Assembly (NCBI GenBank): GCA_902571925.1
Contig: CACGDW010000007.1
Coordinates: forward strand, 1 to 35,651
From: an uncultured Pelagibacteraceae bacterium
GTDB taxonomy: Bacteria > Pseudomonadota > Alphaproteobacteria > Pelagibacterales > Pelagibacteraceae
Direction: 5' to 3'
Length of the DNA stretch: 35,651 bases
How positions within the stretch are numbered: the stretch's first letter is position 1; each line of letters opens with the position of its first letter. Position numbers and translations under genes: made by a program. Shown here piece after piece: positions 9,558-18,450 of the stretch. Below the pieces are notes generated by a model. The model was not told the DNA's origin. It saw only the letters and a program-made list of their open reading frames with translations, and made no database searches.

Positions 9558-10370
9558 CTAAAAATTGTCAATTAATCTTACTTTACCGATAAAAAAAGCA
9601 ACAAAGATTTTTGAATTTTTAATCTTATTTGATACCTTAAAATTATATATATTTCTTAGTTCAAAATATTGAATTTTAACTTTAAATAACTTACTTAATT
9701 CACTTTTTTCTTTATCAAGAATTTGAGTAGTAACTTTCATTGTTTTAACTCTTTTTTTAAAAGCAATTATTCTTTGAGTAAATTTTTCAGCTTTAATAAT
9801 TTGACTTTTATTCAAAAGTATATTTCTTGAGGATAAAGCAAGTTTTTGCTTATTTCTTATAGTTTTACATCCAATAATTTTAGTCTGGTATTTTTTTTCA
9901 ATATTTTTTTTTATAAAATATAATTGTTGGTAATCCTTTTCACCCATAAATATTTTTATTGGTTTTATAATTTTTGTAAGGCGGTCCATGACATCAATTA
10001 CTCCCTCAAAGTGACCTTTTCTAAATTTTGCACACATTACCCTTTCATTTTTGCTTAATTTAATTTTAGCTTTCTTTTTTAAACGGTAAATATCTTGTGT
10101 TTTTGGTAAATATACAAAATTTACTTTCAATTTTTTTAAAATTGATAAATCTTTTTTTGAATTTCTTGGATAATTTTTATAATCATTTTTGTTATTAAAT
10201 TGTGTAGGGTTTACGTATATGCTGACCAAAGTTTTTGAACATTGATTTTTAGATTTATTAATTAGCGATATATGACCTTTATGAAGACTCCCCATAGTTG
10301 GCACAAAACCTAAATTTGAGACATTATATAATGCCTCATTTAAATCATTATTATTTAATAATTTTTTCAT
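9558..10370 (-). CDS. panC: Pantothenate synthetase
   Basis: 270 residues from the ATG at 10370. It joins pantoate and beta-alanine using ATP, the last step to pantothenate (vitamin B5). Motifs in order are GFVPTMGSLHKGHISLI (nucleotide-binding HIGH-like site), VSIYVNPTQF, RKGHFEGVIDVMDRL, FMGEKDYQQ and LALSSRNILL, all diagnostic. An ATG 30 bases upstream (10400) is in frame, but it would add ten hydrophobic residues not found in the family and would leave only 4 bases to galU. Translation from 10370 places VPTMG at about residue 23, as in other PanC proteins. It ends three bases after the converging mgtE. Confidence 0.93.
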   Translation of the reverse strand: MKKLLNNNDLNEALYNVSNLGFVPTMGSLHKGHISLINKSKNQCSKTLVSIYVNPTQFNNKNDYKNYPRNSKKDLSILKKLKVNFVYLPKTQDIYRLKKKAKIKLSKNERVMCAKFRKGHFEGVIDVMDRLTKIIKPIKIFMGEKDYQQLYFIKKNIEKKYQTKIIGCKTIRNKQKLALSSRNILLNKSQIIKAEKFTQRIIAFKKRVKTMKVTTQILDKEKSELSKLFKVKIQYFELRNIYNFKVSNKIKNSKIFVAFFIGKVRLIDNF

Positions 10371-10404
10371 TTGTATAAAACATTTTAATAAGTAAAACAT
10401 TTAA

Positions 10405-11220
10405 ATGATTAAACAAGCAATTATTCCACTAGCTGGTCTTGGTACTCGTTTGCTGCCCTTAACGAGTGTTTTCGCCAAAGAACTACTCCCAATAAATGGT
10501 AAACCTGGAATCGAATATATCTTAGATGAATGTATTGAAGCTGGAATTAAAGAGGTGGTTTTTATAATTTCTAAAAAAAAAGAAATGATTAAAAAATATT
10601 TTTATAATGACATTTTTTATAAAAAAATTTTAAAAAAAAAAAAAGATTTAAGAATTAAAGCAGAGTATAAAAAAATTTTGAAATACAAAAAAATGATAAA
10701 ATTTGTTTATCAAAACAAGCCTTTAGGAACTGGAGATGCTGTTTTAAAAACTAAAAAATTTATTAAGGGGAAGTATTTTTTAATGTTGTTACCTGATGAT
10801 CTTATAATTAAGCAAAACTGTTCAAAATCAATGATTAAAATTCACAATCAATACAATTCATCAGTAATGGCTAGTATGAATGTTGCCAAGAAGACTGTTA
10901 CCAGATGGGGAATTTATAAATTAAAAAAAAAATTAGATAAAAAAAATTATTTAATTGAAAAGGTAATTGAGAAACCCTCTGTTAAAAAAGCTCCTTCTAA
11001 TAAAGCAGTGATTGGAAGATATATTCTTCCTCAAACTATTTTTTCAGTGCTATCAAAACAAAAACCTGGTAAAGGAGGAGAAATTCATATTACCGACTCC
11101 ATTCAAACTTTAATTGATAATTCAGAAAATTTTATAGCACATAATTTTTCAGGAAAATATCTTGATTGTGGGAGTATGCAAGGATATATCAAATCGTCAT
11201 TGGAGATATCAAAGATATGA
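10405..11220 (+). CDS. galU: UTP-glucose-1-phosphate uridylyltransferase
   Basis: 271 residues, somewhat short for the 290-300 usual in GalU. It makes UDP-glucose from UTP and glucose-1-phosphate. The nucleotidyltransferase signature PLAGLGTRLLPLTSVFAKELLPI starts at residue 8, followed by ELLPINGKPGIEYILDE, KPLGTGDAVLKTK, MLLPDDLI, VIEKPSVKKAPSNKAVIGRYI and the C-terminal GKYLDCGSMQGYIKS. The Lys-rich stretch near residues 74-81 is coded by a 13-base poly-A run (10632-10644). It overlaps ugd by four bases (ATGA), so the two are coupled in translation. Confidence 0.94.
   Translation: MIKQAIIPLAGLGTRLLPLTSVFAKELLPINGKPGIEYILDECIEAGIKEVVFIISKKKEMIKKYFYNDIFYKKILKKKKDLRIKAEYKKILKYKKMIKFVYQNKPLGTGDAVLKTKKFIKGKYFLMLLPDDLIIKQNCSKSMIKIHNQYNSSVMASMNVAKKTVTRWGIYKLKKKLDKKNYLIEKVIEKPSVKKAPSNKAVIGRYILPQTIFSVLSKQKPGKGGEIHITDSIQTLIDNSENFIAHNFSGKYLDCGSMQGYIKSSLEISKI
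10632..10644 (+). repeat. 13-base poly-A run inside galU
   Basis: Thirteen consecutive A within an ILKKKKD-coding stretch of galU. Like the run in rpsK it keeps the frame as given, but it is a likely spot for transcriptional slippage or an indel. Confidence 0.85.
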
Positions 11221-12515
11221 AATTATGTATGGTAGGAACTGGTTATGTAGGTTTAGTAAGTGGCACTTGTTTTGCTGATTTAGGTAATAGTGTAATTTGT
11301 GTTGATAAAGATCCAAATAAAATTACTCAACTTATAAATGGAAGAATACCAATTTATGAGCCAGGTCTTGAAGAACTTGTTAATAAAAATTTTAAAAATA
11401 AAAGATTAAATTTCTCTACTGATTTAAAAAAATCTGTAAAAGACTCAGATATAATTTTTATTTGTGTTGGTACCCCGACTAAAAAAGGAGGTAGCTCTGC
11501 AGACTTAAGTCAAATTTATGGTGTTGCCAAAGAATTAAGTACCTCTATAAATAAGTTTAAGATTATCATTACTAAATCAACTGTTCCTGTAACCACTGGT
11601 GATGAAATTGAGAGGATTTTGTCTAAAAAAAATAATGTGAATAAATTTTCAGTTGTATCTAACCCTGAATTTTTAAGAGAGGGTGAGGCTGTAAGAGATT
11701 TTAATTTTCCAGATAGAATAGTAATTGGTTCAAATGATAGAAAATCTAATCGTATTTTAAAAAGTTTGTATTCTCCTTTAATATCAAAAGGGGCCCAGTA
11801 CATTAATACTTCAAGAAGGGCAGCAGAATTAATTAAATACGCATCAAATGCCTTTTTAGCTACAAAGATTACTTTTATAAATGAAATAGCAAATCTATGT
11901 GAAAAAACGGATATAAATACTGAGGATATTTCAATAGGTATGGGTTTGGATAAGAGAATAGGTGGTCGTTTTTTAAGAGCAGGCCCAGCTTATGGTGGAT
12001 CGTGTTTTCCCAAGGATACAAAAGCAATCATTTCAACTGCAGATAAATTTAAAACAAATCTGTCAGTAATTAAATCAGTTATAAAATCAAATGAGAATAG
12101 ATCAAATCTACTACTAGATAGAGTATATAAAATTTTAAGCAAAAAAGTAAAAAATAAAAAAATCACTTTCTTAGGAGTAACTTTTAAGGCAAATACTGAT
12201 GATATGAGAGACTCTTCTAGTTTAACTATGATCCCTAAACTTTCTAAAAAAGGTGCATTAATAAAATATTTTGATCCCACTGGTTTTAAAAAAGAGTTAT
12301 CAAAAATTAAAAACGTATCATACGTAAATTCGGTAAAAAAATCTTTAGAAGGAGCTGATTTAGTCATTATTCATACTGAATGGAATGATTTTAAATCAAT
12401 TAACTTTAAAAACTTAGTAAAGGGTAAAAAATTTATTATTTACGATATGAGAAATATATATTCCCCAACAAAGATAAGAGGTCAAGGTTTTAAGTATTAT
12501 AGCGTTGGGAGATAA
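11217..12515 (+). CDS. ugd: UDP-glucose 6-dehydrogenase
   Basis: 432 residues from the ATG at 11217. It oxidises UDP-glucose to UDP-glucuronate with two NAD+. The Rossmann motif is immediate (MKLCMVGTGYVGLVSGTCFADLG), followed by FICVGTPTKKGG, the STVPVTTGD and NPEFLREGEAVRDF blocks, and the catalytic cysteine C263 in AYGGSCFPKD; the C-terminal UDP-binding domain has GVTFKANTDDMRDS. An in-frame ATG at 11166 would add 17 residues and overlap galU by 55 bases, so the later start at the Rossmann fold is preferred. The galU-ugd pair makes a complete two-step route to UDP-glucuronate. Confidence 0.95.
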   Translation: MKLCMVGTGYVGLVSGTCFADLGNSVICVDKDPNKITQLINGRIPIYEPGLEELVNKNFKNKRLNFSTDLKKSVKDSDIIFICVGTPTKKGGSSADLSQIYGVAKELSTSINKFKIIITKSTVPVTTGDEIERILSKKNNVNKFSVVSNPEFLREGEAVRDFNFPDRIVIGSNDRKSNRILKSLYSPLISKGAQYINTSRRAAELIKYASNAFLATKITFINEIANLCEKTDINTEDISIGMGLDKRIGGRFLRAGPAYGGSCFPKDTKAIISTADKFKTNLSVIKSVIKSNENRSNLLLDRVYKILSKKVKNKKITFLGVTFKANTDDMRDSSSLTMIPKLSKKGALIKYFDPTGFKKELSKIKNVSYVNSVKKSLEGADLVIIHTEWNDFKSINFKNLVKGKKFIIYDMRNIYSPTKIRGQGFKYYSVGR

Positions 12516-12519
12516 AAGC

Positions 12520-12981
12520 TTAGTTCAATTCAAATATTGCATCAACTTCTACTGATACACCTAGAGGCAAACTATTAACACTCACTGCTGCTCTTGTGTG
12601 CATGCCTGCATCGCCAAATATAGAAGCTATCAAATCAGAGGCACCATTTAATACTTTAGGTTGATCGACAAATTCATCTGTTGAATTAACAAATCCTGTT
12701 AGTTTAATGCAAGATTTAATTTTTGATAAATCGTTATTACATGCCTTATAAACTTGAGCCACAATACTTAAAGCACATCTTTTAGCAGCGTTATAACCTG
12801 CATCAATATCTAAATCTTTTCCAATTTTTCCTTTTATAAGTTGACCATTCTCATCAATTGAAATTTGACCTGATATGAATAACATTTTTCCTGATATTTT
12901 TGTTGCCACATAGTTTCCAACTGGAGCTTTAGCATCTGGTAGTTTTATGTTAAGTTTATTCAAATTTTTTTCATAACTCAT
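12520..12981 (-). CDS. RidA/YjgF-family protein
   Basis: 153 residues, the length of the longer RidA-like subgroup. RidA proteins hydrolyse reactive enamine/imine intermediates released by PLP enzymes, and form trimers. The core shows LFISGQISIDENGQ and AKRCALSIVAQ, and the conserved arginine is present as R130 in GMHTRAAVSVNSLPLGVSVEVDAI, which matches the SRxxV...LPxxxxVExDAI pattern. The subgroup is not the canonical RidA of E. coli, so the substrate is uncertain and no symbol is given. It overlaps topA by four bases and converges on ugd with a four-base gap. Confidence 0.85.
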   Translation of the reverse strand: MSYEKNLNKLNIKLPDAKAPVGNYVATKISGKMLFISGQISIDENGQLIKGKIGKDLDIDAGYNAAKRCALSIVAQVYKACNNDLSKIKSCIKLTGFVNSTDEFVDQPKVLNGASDLIASIFGDAGMHTRAAVSVNSLPLGVSVEVDAIFELN

Positions 12982-15563
12982 TTTGATTTCCTTTTTTTGG
13001 ATTTCTTATTCTTATCGTATTCCTTTCTTTTCTCTATCAGAATTAAAGCTTCTTCCATAGTTAATTCGGTTGGATCCTTTTCCTCAGGTATTGTTGCATT
13101 TAATGACTTATATTTTATGTAAGGACCATATTGTCCTTTCATAACTCTAACAGGTTTTTTATCTTCAGGGTGTTCTCCTAAATCTTTTATTATTGAAGAA
13201 GACATTCTACCAGGTTTAGCCTCAGCAATTAGAGTAATTGCTCTATTCAATCCTATAGAAAATATTTCTTCAATATTTTCTATTCGTGCTGATTTATTTT
13301 CACACTTTAAATATGGTCCAAATCTTCCAGTGTTAAGCATAATTTCTTTTTGATTATCAGGATTTATACCTAAGGATTTTGGTAAGGAACATAAAAATTG
13401 GGCTTTGTCTAAATCAATACTCTCTAATTCTAAACCTTTTGGTATTGATACATTTTTTAAAAGTTCATTAACATCAGGTTTAAGTTTTTTAGTTTTCTTC
13501 TTTTTCTTAGTAGCTTTTTCAATTTCAAAATCTTCTAAGATTTTTTCGTATTGAAGATAAGGACCAAATCTTCCATTTTTGAGATAAATATCATTACCAT
13601 TTTCATGCTTTCCAATAAATTTTGGTTCAGCTAGTTGAGATTGGGCAGCAGCCTTAGCTTTTGATAAAGGTCTTGTAAATTTACACTCAGGGTAATTTGA
13701 ACATCCAATAAACGCCCCACCTCTAAAACTATTTTTTAAACTAAGGGTTCCGGAACTACATAATTGGCATTTTCTAATTATATTTCCATCATTGTCTTTA
13801 TCAAAAACCAAGTCTCCTAAACTATCATTAAGTAGGTCTAAAACCTCTCTCGTCCTTATTTCCTTCACTTCAGTGACATTATTATTAAAATCTTTCCAGA
13901 ATAGTTCTAAAACTTTAATCCAACTCTCTTTTCCACTAGTAATTTCATCCAGTTGATCTTCTAGTCCTGCAGTAAAATTATAATCAACATATTTGGAAAA
14001 AAGCTTTTCTAAAAAAGCTGAAATTAATTTACCCCTATCAGTTGGAAAAAATCTTTTATTTAGTATTTCTGCGTAACCTCTATTAGCAATTGTAGATATG
14101 ATGCTAGCATAGGTAGATGGTCTACCAATGCCTAATTCCTCTAATTTTTTTACTAAACTTGCTTCTGAATATCTTGGTGGAGGTTGAGTAAAATGCTGCT
14201 CATCTAATAAAGCTTCAATATTTATAGGTCCTTTAGACATAGAAGGTAAAATATTTTCATCATCATCCTTGCTAGGATTTTTATAAACTTTTAAAAAACC
14301 ATCAAATTTGAGAACTGAACCACTGGCTTTGCAAATAGTATCGTTATTATCTGAGGTAATAGTAATAGTATTTCTATCAAATTTAGCAGACTCCATTTGA
14401 GAGGATAAAGATCTACTCCAAATTAAATCATAAAGCTTATTTTGATCTGGACTTAAATATTTTTTAACACTCTGAGGAGTTCTTACAATATCAGTAGGTC
14501 TTATAGCCTCGTGAGCTTCTTGAGCATTTTTTGCTTTTTTTCCAGAATAATTCAAAGCCTTCTCAGGCAAATACTCATTACCAATTTCTTTTTTAATGTA
14601 ATCTCTAAAAGCTGATATAGCGTCTTTAGATAGATTAGTTCCATCAGTTCTCATATAAGTAATCAAACCTATAGTTTCTCCCTCGATTTCTATACCTTGA
14701 TAAAGTTTTTGTGCAATTTGCATTGTTCTTGATGCACCGAATCCCAATCTACTTGACGCTGTCTGTTGAAGAGTAGATGTTGTGAATGGTCCAGAAGGAT
14801 TACGATTTATAATTTTACTTGAAATATCAGTAATATTAAATTTCTTTTTATTAACACTTAATATCGCATCATTAATTTCCTTTTTATTCTTAAATGAAAA
14901 TTTTTCTATCTTGTTATTATCTAACTGGCTAATACTAGCTGTAATATTTTGATTCTTTTCATCTTCGAATTTAACACTAAGTGTCCAAAATTCCTCTGGC
15001 ACAAATGATTCTATTTCATGTTCTCTTTCTGTAATTAATTTTAATGCAACAGACTGAACTCTTCCTGCTGATTTTGAACCTGGTAACTTTGTCCAAAGTA
15101 TAGGTGAGATATTAAAACCAACTAAATAATCTAAGGCTCTTCTAGCCATATAAGCATCAACCAATAGGGGCTCTATCTGTCTTGGATTTTCGATACCATG
15201 AATAACAGCTTTTTTAGTAATCTCATTAAAAACTACCCGCTCTATTTCTTTATCTTTTAAAAGTTTTTTTTCTTTTAAATATTCTTTTACGTGCCATGCA
15301 ATAGCCTCACCTTCACGATCAGGGTCAGTAGCTAATATAATTTTTGACGAATCTTTCGCAGCATCAGTGATTTCCTTTAGATATTTTTTTGAAAAACTAT
15401 CAACTTCCCACTCCATTTTAAAATCTTGATCAGGGTCAACCGAACCATTTTTTGAGGGAAGATCTCTTATATGTCCATAACTTGCTAAAACTATATATTT
15501 TTCACCTAAATACTTATTAATGGTTTTAGCTTTGGCAGGACTTTCTACAATGACTAAATTCAT
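12978..15563 (-). CDS. topA: DNA topoisomerase I
   Basis: 861 residues. It relaxes negative supercoils. The TOPRIM domain opens with VIVESPAKAKTINKYLG and has DPDRE at 80-84; the active-site tyrosine is Y303 in GLITYMRTDG, where E. coli has TDS. HEAIRPT and GIGRPSTYASIISTI complete the core. A four-cysteine zinc ribbon is at about 599-627 (C599, C602, C621, C627). It is followed by topoisomerase C-terminal repeats, seen as two GRFGPYL motifs and one GQYGPYIKY motif, and a basic tail. The lone ribbon plus these repeats is the usual alphaproteobacterial arrangement. Confidence 0.97.
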   Translation of the reverse strand: MNLVIVESPAKAKTINKYLGEKYIVLASYGHIRDLPSKNGSVDPDQDFKMEWEVDSFSKKYLKEITDAAKDSSKIILATDPDREGEAIAWHVKEYLKEKKLLKDKEIERVVFNEITKKAVIHGIENPRQIEPLLVDAYMARRALDYLVGFNISPILWTKLPGSKSAGRVQSVALKLITEREHEIESFVPEEFWTLSVKFEDEKNQNITASISQLDNNKIEKFSFKNKKEINDAILSVNKKKFNITDISSKIINRNPSGPFTTSTLQQTASSRLGFGASRTMQIAQKLYQGIEIEGETIGLITYMRTDGTNLSKDAISAFRDYIKKEIGNEYLPEKALNYSGKKAKNAQEAHEAIRPTDIVRTPQSVKKYLSPDQNKLYDLIWSRSLSSQMESAKFDRNTITITSDNNDTICKASGSVLKFDGFLKVYKNPSKDDDENILPSMSKGPINIEALLDEQHFTQPPPRYSEASLVKKLEELGIGRPSTYASIISTIANRGYAEILNKRFFPTDRGKLISAFLEKLFSKYVDYNFTAGLEDQLDEITSGKESWIKVLELFWKDFNNNVTEVKEIRTREVLDLLNDSLGDLVFDKDNDGNIIRKCQLCSSGTLSLKNSFRGGAFIGCSNYPECKFTRPLSKAKAAAQSQLAEPKFIGKHENGNDIYLKNGRFGPYLQYEKILEDFEIEKATKKKKKTKKLKPDVNELLKNVSIPKGLELESIDLDKAQFLCSLPKSLGINPDNQKEIMLNTGRFGPYLKCENKSARIENIEEIFSIGLNRAITLIAEAKPGRMSSSIIKDLGEHPEDKKPVRVMKGQYGPYIKYKSLNATIPEEKDPTELTMEEALILIEKRKEYDKNKKSKKRKSK

Positions 15564-15570
15564 AATCTAC

Positions 15571-15598
15571 AAACTACCCAAAAGAGTTTGATAGTCAA
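15571..15598 (-). promoter_or_regulatory. Possible topA promoter
   Basis: On the minus strand the 36-base plsY-topA gap holds TTGACT at 15598-15593, five of six matches to the -35 consensus, just after the plsY stop codon. Sixteen bases on, TAGTTT (15576-15571), preceded by TGGG, is a weak -10. It could let topA be transcribed apart from the upstream ruvX-pyr-plsY genes. The poor -10 keeps this tentative. Confidence 0.28.
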
Positions 15599-15599
15599 T

Positions 15600-16178
15600 T
15601 TAATAAATTTTTGTCTTACTTTCCTCTTTGTTTTTCAATCTTTTAATATTTTCTCTGTGAGTAAAAAAAACTAAAACAAACATAATTGTAAAAAAAAATA
15701 TATGTTCAAATTTAGATAAAATCAGTAAATAAATTGGAATAGAAATTGAAGCAACTAATGATGATAAGGATGAAAACTTAAAAAATGCAAATGTTATAAG
15801 CCATGAAATAATGAATACTAATCCAAAATAAATATTTAAGGCAAATAAAATTCCAACATAGGTTGCTACACCTTTTCCTCCCTTAAACTTAAGCCAGATA
15901 GGAAAAACGTGCCCTAGAAATATACAAAGTGAAGCAATGTAAAGTAATTCCGTAAAATTTAATTTAATATAAATAATTGGAATAATAGCTTTTACAATAT
16001 CAAAAAATAATGTTGCATATCCGACAGTTTTATTTCCAGTTCTTAGTGCATTTGTAGCTCCAATATTTCCCGAACCAATATCTCTGATATCTTTTTTTAG
16101 AAATATTTTAGTTAAGATATAACCAAATGGTATTGAACCTATGAGGTAACAAATTATACCAACAATAAATATATCCAT
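15600..16178 (-). CDS. plsY: Glycerol-3-phosphate acyltransferase PlsY
   Basis: 192 residues with about five hydrophobic segments. It adds an acyl group from acyl-phosphate to glycerol-3-phosphate, the first committed step of phospholipid synthesis, in the inner membrane. The three family motifs are visible: GSIPFGYILTK with DIRDIGSGNIGATNALR (motif 1), GHVFPIWLKFKGGKGVAT (motif 2) and a C-terminal THRENIKRL (motif 3). It lies one base after pyrC-like and 36 bases before topA on the same strand. Confidence 0.95.
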   Translation of the reverse strand: MDIFIVGIICYLIGSIPFGYILTKIFLKKDIRDIGSGNIGATNALRTGNKTVGYATLFFDIVKAIIPIIYIKLNFTELLYIASLCIFLGHVFPIWLKFKGGKGVATYVGILFALNIYFGLVFIISWLITFAFFKFSSLSSLVASISIPIYLLILSKFEHIFFFTIMFVLVFFTHRENIKRLKNKEESKTKIY

Positions 16179-16179
16179 A

Positions 16180-17466
16180 TTATAGCTTAAATAATTCTTT
16201 TCCTTTTACAAAGGTATTTATAACTTTACCTTGAAGTTTTTTGTCTTCTATAGAGGTATTTTTGGACTTTGAAATTAATTTTTCTTTTTTTACAATCCAA
16301 GGTTTATCTATATCCACGATACAGAAGTCCGCATCATTTCCTATTGATAGATTACCTTTATTAATTTTAAGTATTTTTGCAGGATTGGATGTAAGGGCTT
16401 TAATTATAGTTTCTAATTTAAGCGAATCGTTATGGTAAAGTTCTAAACTAAGAGAAAGAAGAGTTTCTATTCCAGAGGCACCTGTTGCAGCTTGAGAAAA
16501 AGTTAATCTTTTAGACTCTTCATCTTCTGGTTTATGATCTGATACAATAACATCAATTAATTCATCCTTTAAACCTTGAACTAAAGCTATTCTGTCTTCC
16601 TCTCTCCTTAAAGGAGGTGATAATTTTAAAAAAGTTCTAAAATCTCCAATATCATTTTCATTTAATGAAAGATTATTTATAGAAACTCCTGAAGTAAATT
16701 TTACTATTTCTTTTCTGTGTTTAATCACCTCGATTGACTTTTGTGATGATAATTGAGAAATATGATATCTACATTTAATCTTTTCTAGTAAAGTTAAGTC
16801 TCTCTCAATTAAAATACGTTCTGCTATTTCTGGTATTCCAGATAATCCCAATTTTGAAGCAATAATTCCTGAATTTATCATTCCATTTTTTGCTAATTCA
16901 GAGTCTTCAGCATGTTGCATTATTAAACATCCAAGGTCTTTAGCAGAATTCATAATTCTAGACATTAATCTTGGATTTTGTATTGTTTTAGTCCCGTCTG
17001 TAAAAGCAATTATTCCTTTTTTTTGTAATAAACCAAATTCTGTCATGTTAGTACCCTCAATATTTTTTGTAAGTGAAGCACAAGGGAAAATATTAATTTT
17101 TGATTTATCTCTTCCTCTTCTTTTTAAAAAATCTACTATAGATACGTTATCTATAATTGGATCTGTGTTAGGCATAGTTACTACCGAAGTTACTCCACCT
17201 GATAATGCTGCATCACTAAGAGTTCTGAAGTTTTCTTTATACTCATATCCTGGCTCACCAACAAAAACTCGCATATCAACAAGTCCAGGGAATATATGCT
17301 TTTCTTTTAAATCAATTGGTTTTTCTCTAGTAGGTAGATTATTTGTATTAACTTTCTTTCCAATAGCCTCGATTTTACCATCTTCTCCAATTATTAATCC
17401 TCCAATTTCATTTATTGAATTATGAGGGTCTACAATATTTGCATTTATAAAAAATTGTTTTTTCAT
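16180..17466 (-). CDS. pyrC: Dihydroorotase-like protein lacking the HxH metal ligands (PyrC', non-catalytic type)
   Basis: 428 residues of the amidohydrolase fold, class I dihydroorotase family: FPGLVDMRVFVGEPGYEYKENF, GGVTSVVTMPNTDPIIDN, HAED (H185), YHISQLS (H235), SPPLR and SDHKPEDEESK (D310). In catalytic enzymes the first motif is DxHxHxREPG; here residues 64-68 are DMRVF, so both metal-binding histidines are replaced (R66, F68). The last motif also lacks the usual second histidine of TDHAPH. This matches the PyrB-associated inactive paralogues known from Pseudomonas (PyrC'/PyrX). It begins directly after the pyrB stop, so it probably serves as a structural partner of aspartate carbamoyltransferase; catalysis would then need another dihydroorotase gene elsewhere. 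Confidence 0.88.
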   Translation of the reverse strand: MKKQFFINANIVDPHNSINEIGGLIIGEDGKIEAIGKKVNTNNLPTREKPIDLKEKHIFPGLVDMRVFVGEPGYEYKENFRTLSDAALSGGVTSVVTMPNTDPIIDNVSIVDFLKRRGRDKSKINIFPCASLTKNIEGTNMTEFGLLQKKGIIAFTDGTKTIQNPRLMSRIMNSAKDLGCLIMQHAEDSELAKNGMINSGIIASKLGLSGIPEIAERILIERDLTLLEKIKCRYHISQLSSQKSIEVIKHRKEIVKFTSGVSINNLSLNENDIGDFRTFLKLSPPLRREEDRIALVQGLKDELIDVIVSDHKPEDEESKRLTFSQAATGASGIETLLSLSLELYHNDSLKLETIIKALTSNPAKILKINKGNLSIGNDADFCIVDIDKPWIVKKEKLISKSKNTSIEDKKLQGKVINTFVKGKELFKL

Positions 17467-18408
17467 TTAAGTACAAAAAATTTTCAAGCAAGCCATTCTT
17501 ACAGCTACACCAAGTTCTACCTGTTCTTTGATTACACTTTTATTGATATCATCGGCTAACATTGTATCAATTTCTATCCCTCTATTCATTGGACCAGGAT
17601 GCATGATTAAAGCATCTGATTTAGCATACTCTAATTTACCGGGCGTTAATCCATAGTATTCATAATATTCTCTATTAGATGAAAGATAAGAACTGCTCAT
17701 CCTTTCATTCTGCAATCTTAACATCATAACTATATCACAATCTTTCAAACCCTTTTTCATATCTGTAAATTTGTTGACACCGAATTTTTCAATTTCTTTA
17801 GGCATTAAATTTGTTGGAGCAATTATGTTAACTTCAGCTCCAAGCATGTTAAGAAGATAAATATTAGATCTTGCTACTCTCGAATGAAGTATGTCACCAC
17901 AAATTGCAATTTTTAAACCTTCAATTTTTTGTTTACGATTAATGATTGTTAAGGCATCTAATAAAGCTTGAGTAGGGTGCTCTCTTCTTCCATCACCTGC
18001 ATTTAAAACTGCACAATTCACTTTTTGAGAAAGTAAGTTGCATGCACCAGAATCTTGATGTCTTATAACTATGATATCAGGATGCATTGCATTTAAAGTC
18101 ATTGCTGTATCAATTAGAGTCTCTCCTTTCTTAATCGCTGAATTACTAATATTCATAGACATAACATCAGCCCCAAGTCTTTTTCCAGCTAGTTCAAATG
18201 AACTTTGTGTTCTTGTAGAAGGTTCAAAAAATAAGTTGATTTGAGTTTTTCCTTTTAAAGCATCAATTTTTTTATTTTTGCTTTGATTAACTTTTATAAA
18301 ATCATAAGCTTCATCTAATATCAAATTAACATCGTTGATTGATAAATCTTGAATACCTAACAAATGTTTTTGAGAAATTTTAATAGCTTTATTTGTTTTA
18401 ATTGCCAT
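17467..18408 (-). CDS. pyrB: Aspartate carbamoyltransferase catalytic subunit
   Basis: 313 residues from the ATG at 18408. It condenses carbamoyl phosphate and aspartate, the committed step of pyrimidine synthesis. The carbamoyl-phosphate motif FFEPSTRT is at 60-67, followed by [12 protein letters not shown], the [12 protein letters not shown] block and the [11 protein letters not shown] segment near the end. An in-frame ATG at 18447 would add thirteen hydrophobic residues ([12 protein letters not shown]) that the family lacks, so it is rejected. No regulatory pyrI is nearby. The adjacent pyrC-like gene fits the PyrB-PyrC' dodecamer of Pseudomonas. Confidence 0.95.
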   Translation of the reverse strand: MAIKTNKAIKISQKHLLGIQDLSINDVNLILDEAYDFIKVNQSKNKKIDALKGKTQINLFFEPSTRTQSSFELAGKRLGADVMSMNISNSAIKKGETLIDTAMTLNAMHPDIIVIRHQDSGACNLLSQKVNCAVLNAGDGRREHPTQALLDALTIINRKQKIEGLKIAICGDILHSRVARSNIYLLNMLGAEVNIIAPTNLMPKEIEKFGVNKFTDMKKGLKDCDIVMMLRLQNERMSSSYLSSNREYYEYYGLTPGKLEYAKSDALIMHPGPMNRGIEIDTMLADDINKSVIKEQVELGVAVRMACLKIFCT

Positions 18409-18450
18409 TAAAACCAACTCTATAACTATAAACACCCATAATAGCAAGTA

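Noticed and set aside
10371..10400. Upstream in-frame start for panC
   Set aside because: It adds ten hydrophobic residues that PanC proteins lack and leaves four bases before galU; the ATG at 10370 aligns the conserved VPTMG correctly.
11166..11216. Upstream in-frame start for ugd
   Set aside because: It would overlap galU by 55 bases and put 17 residues before the Rossmann motif, which normally begins at residue 1-3.
11990..12367. Long antisense open frame opposite ugd
   Set aside because: The sense strand encodes an intact UDP-glucose dehydrogenase with all motifs; the opposite frame has no recognisable domain and is a shadow of codon bias.
17045..17425. Open frame opposite the pyrC-like gene
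   Set aside because: Shadow of a real gene with conserved family blocks on the other strand.
18409..18447. Upstream in-frame start for pyrB
   Set aside because: It adds a thirteen-residue hydrophobic stretch absent from the family.
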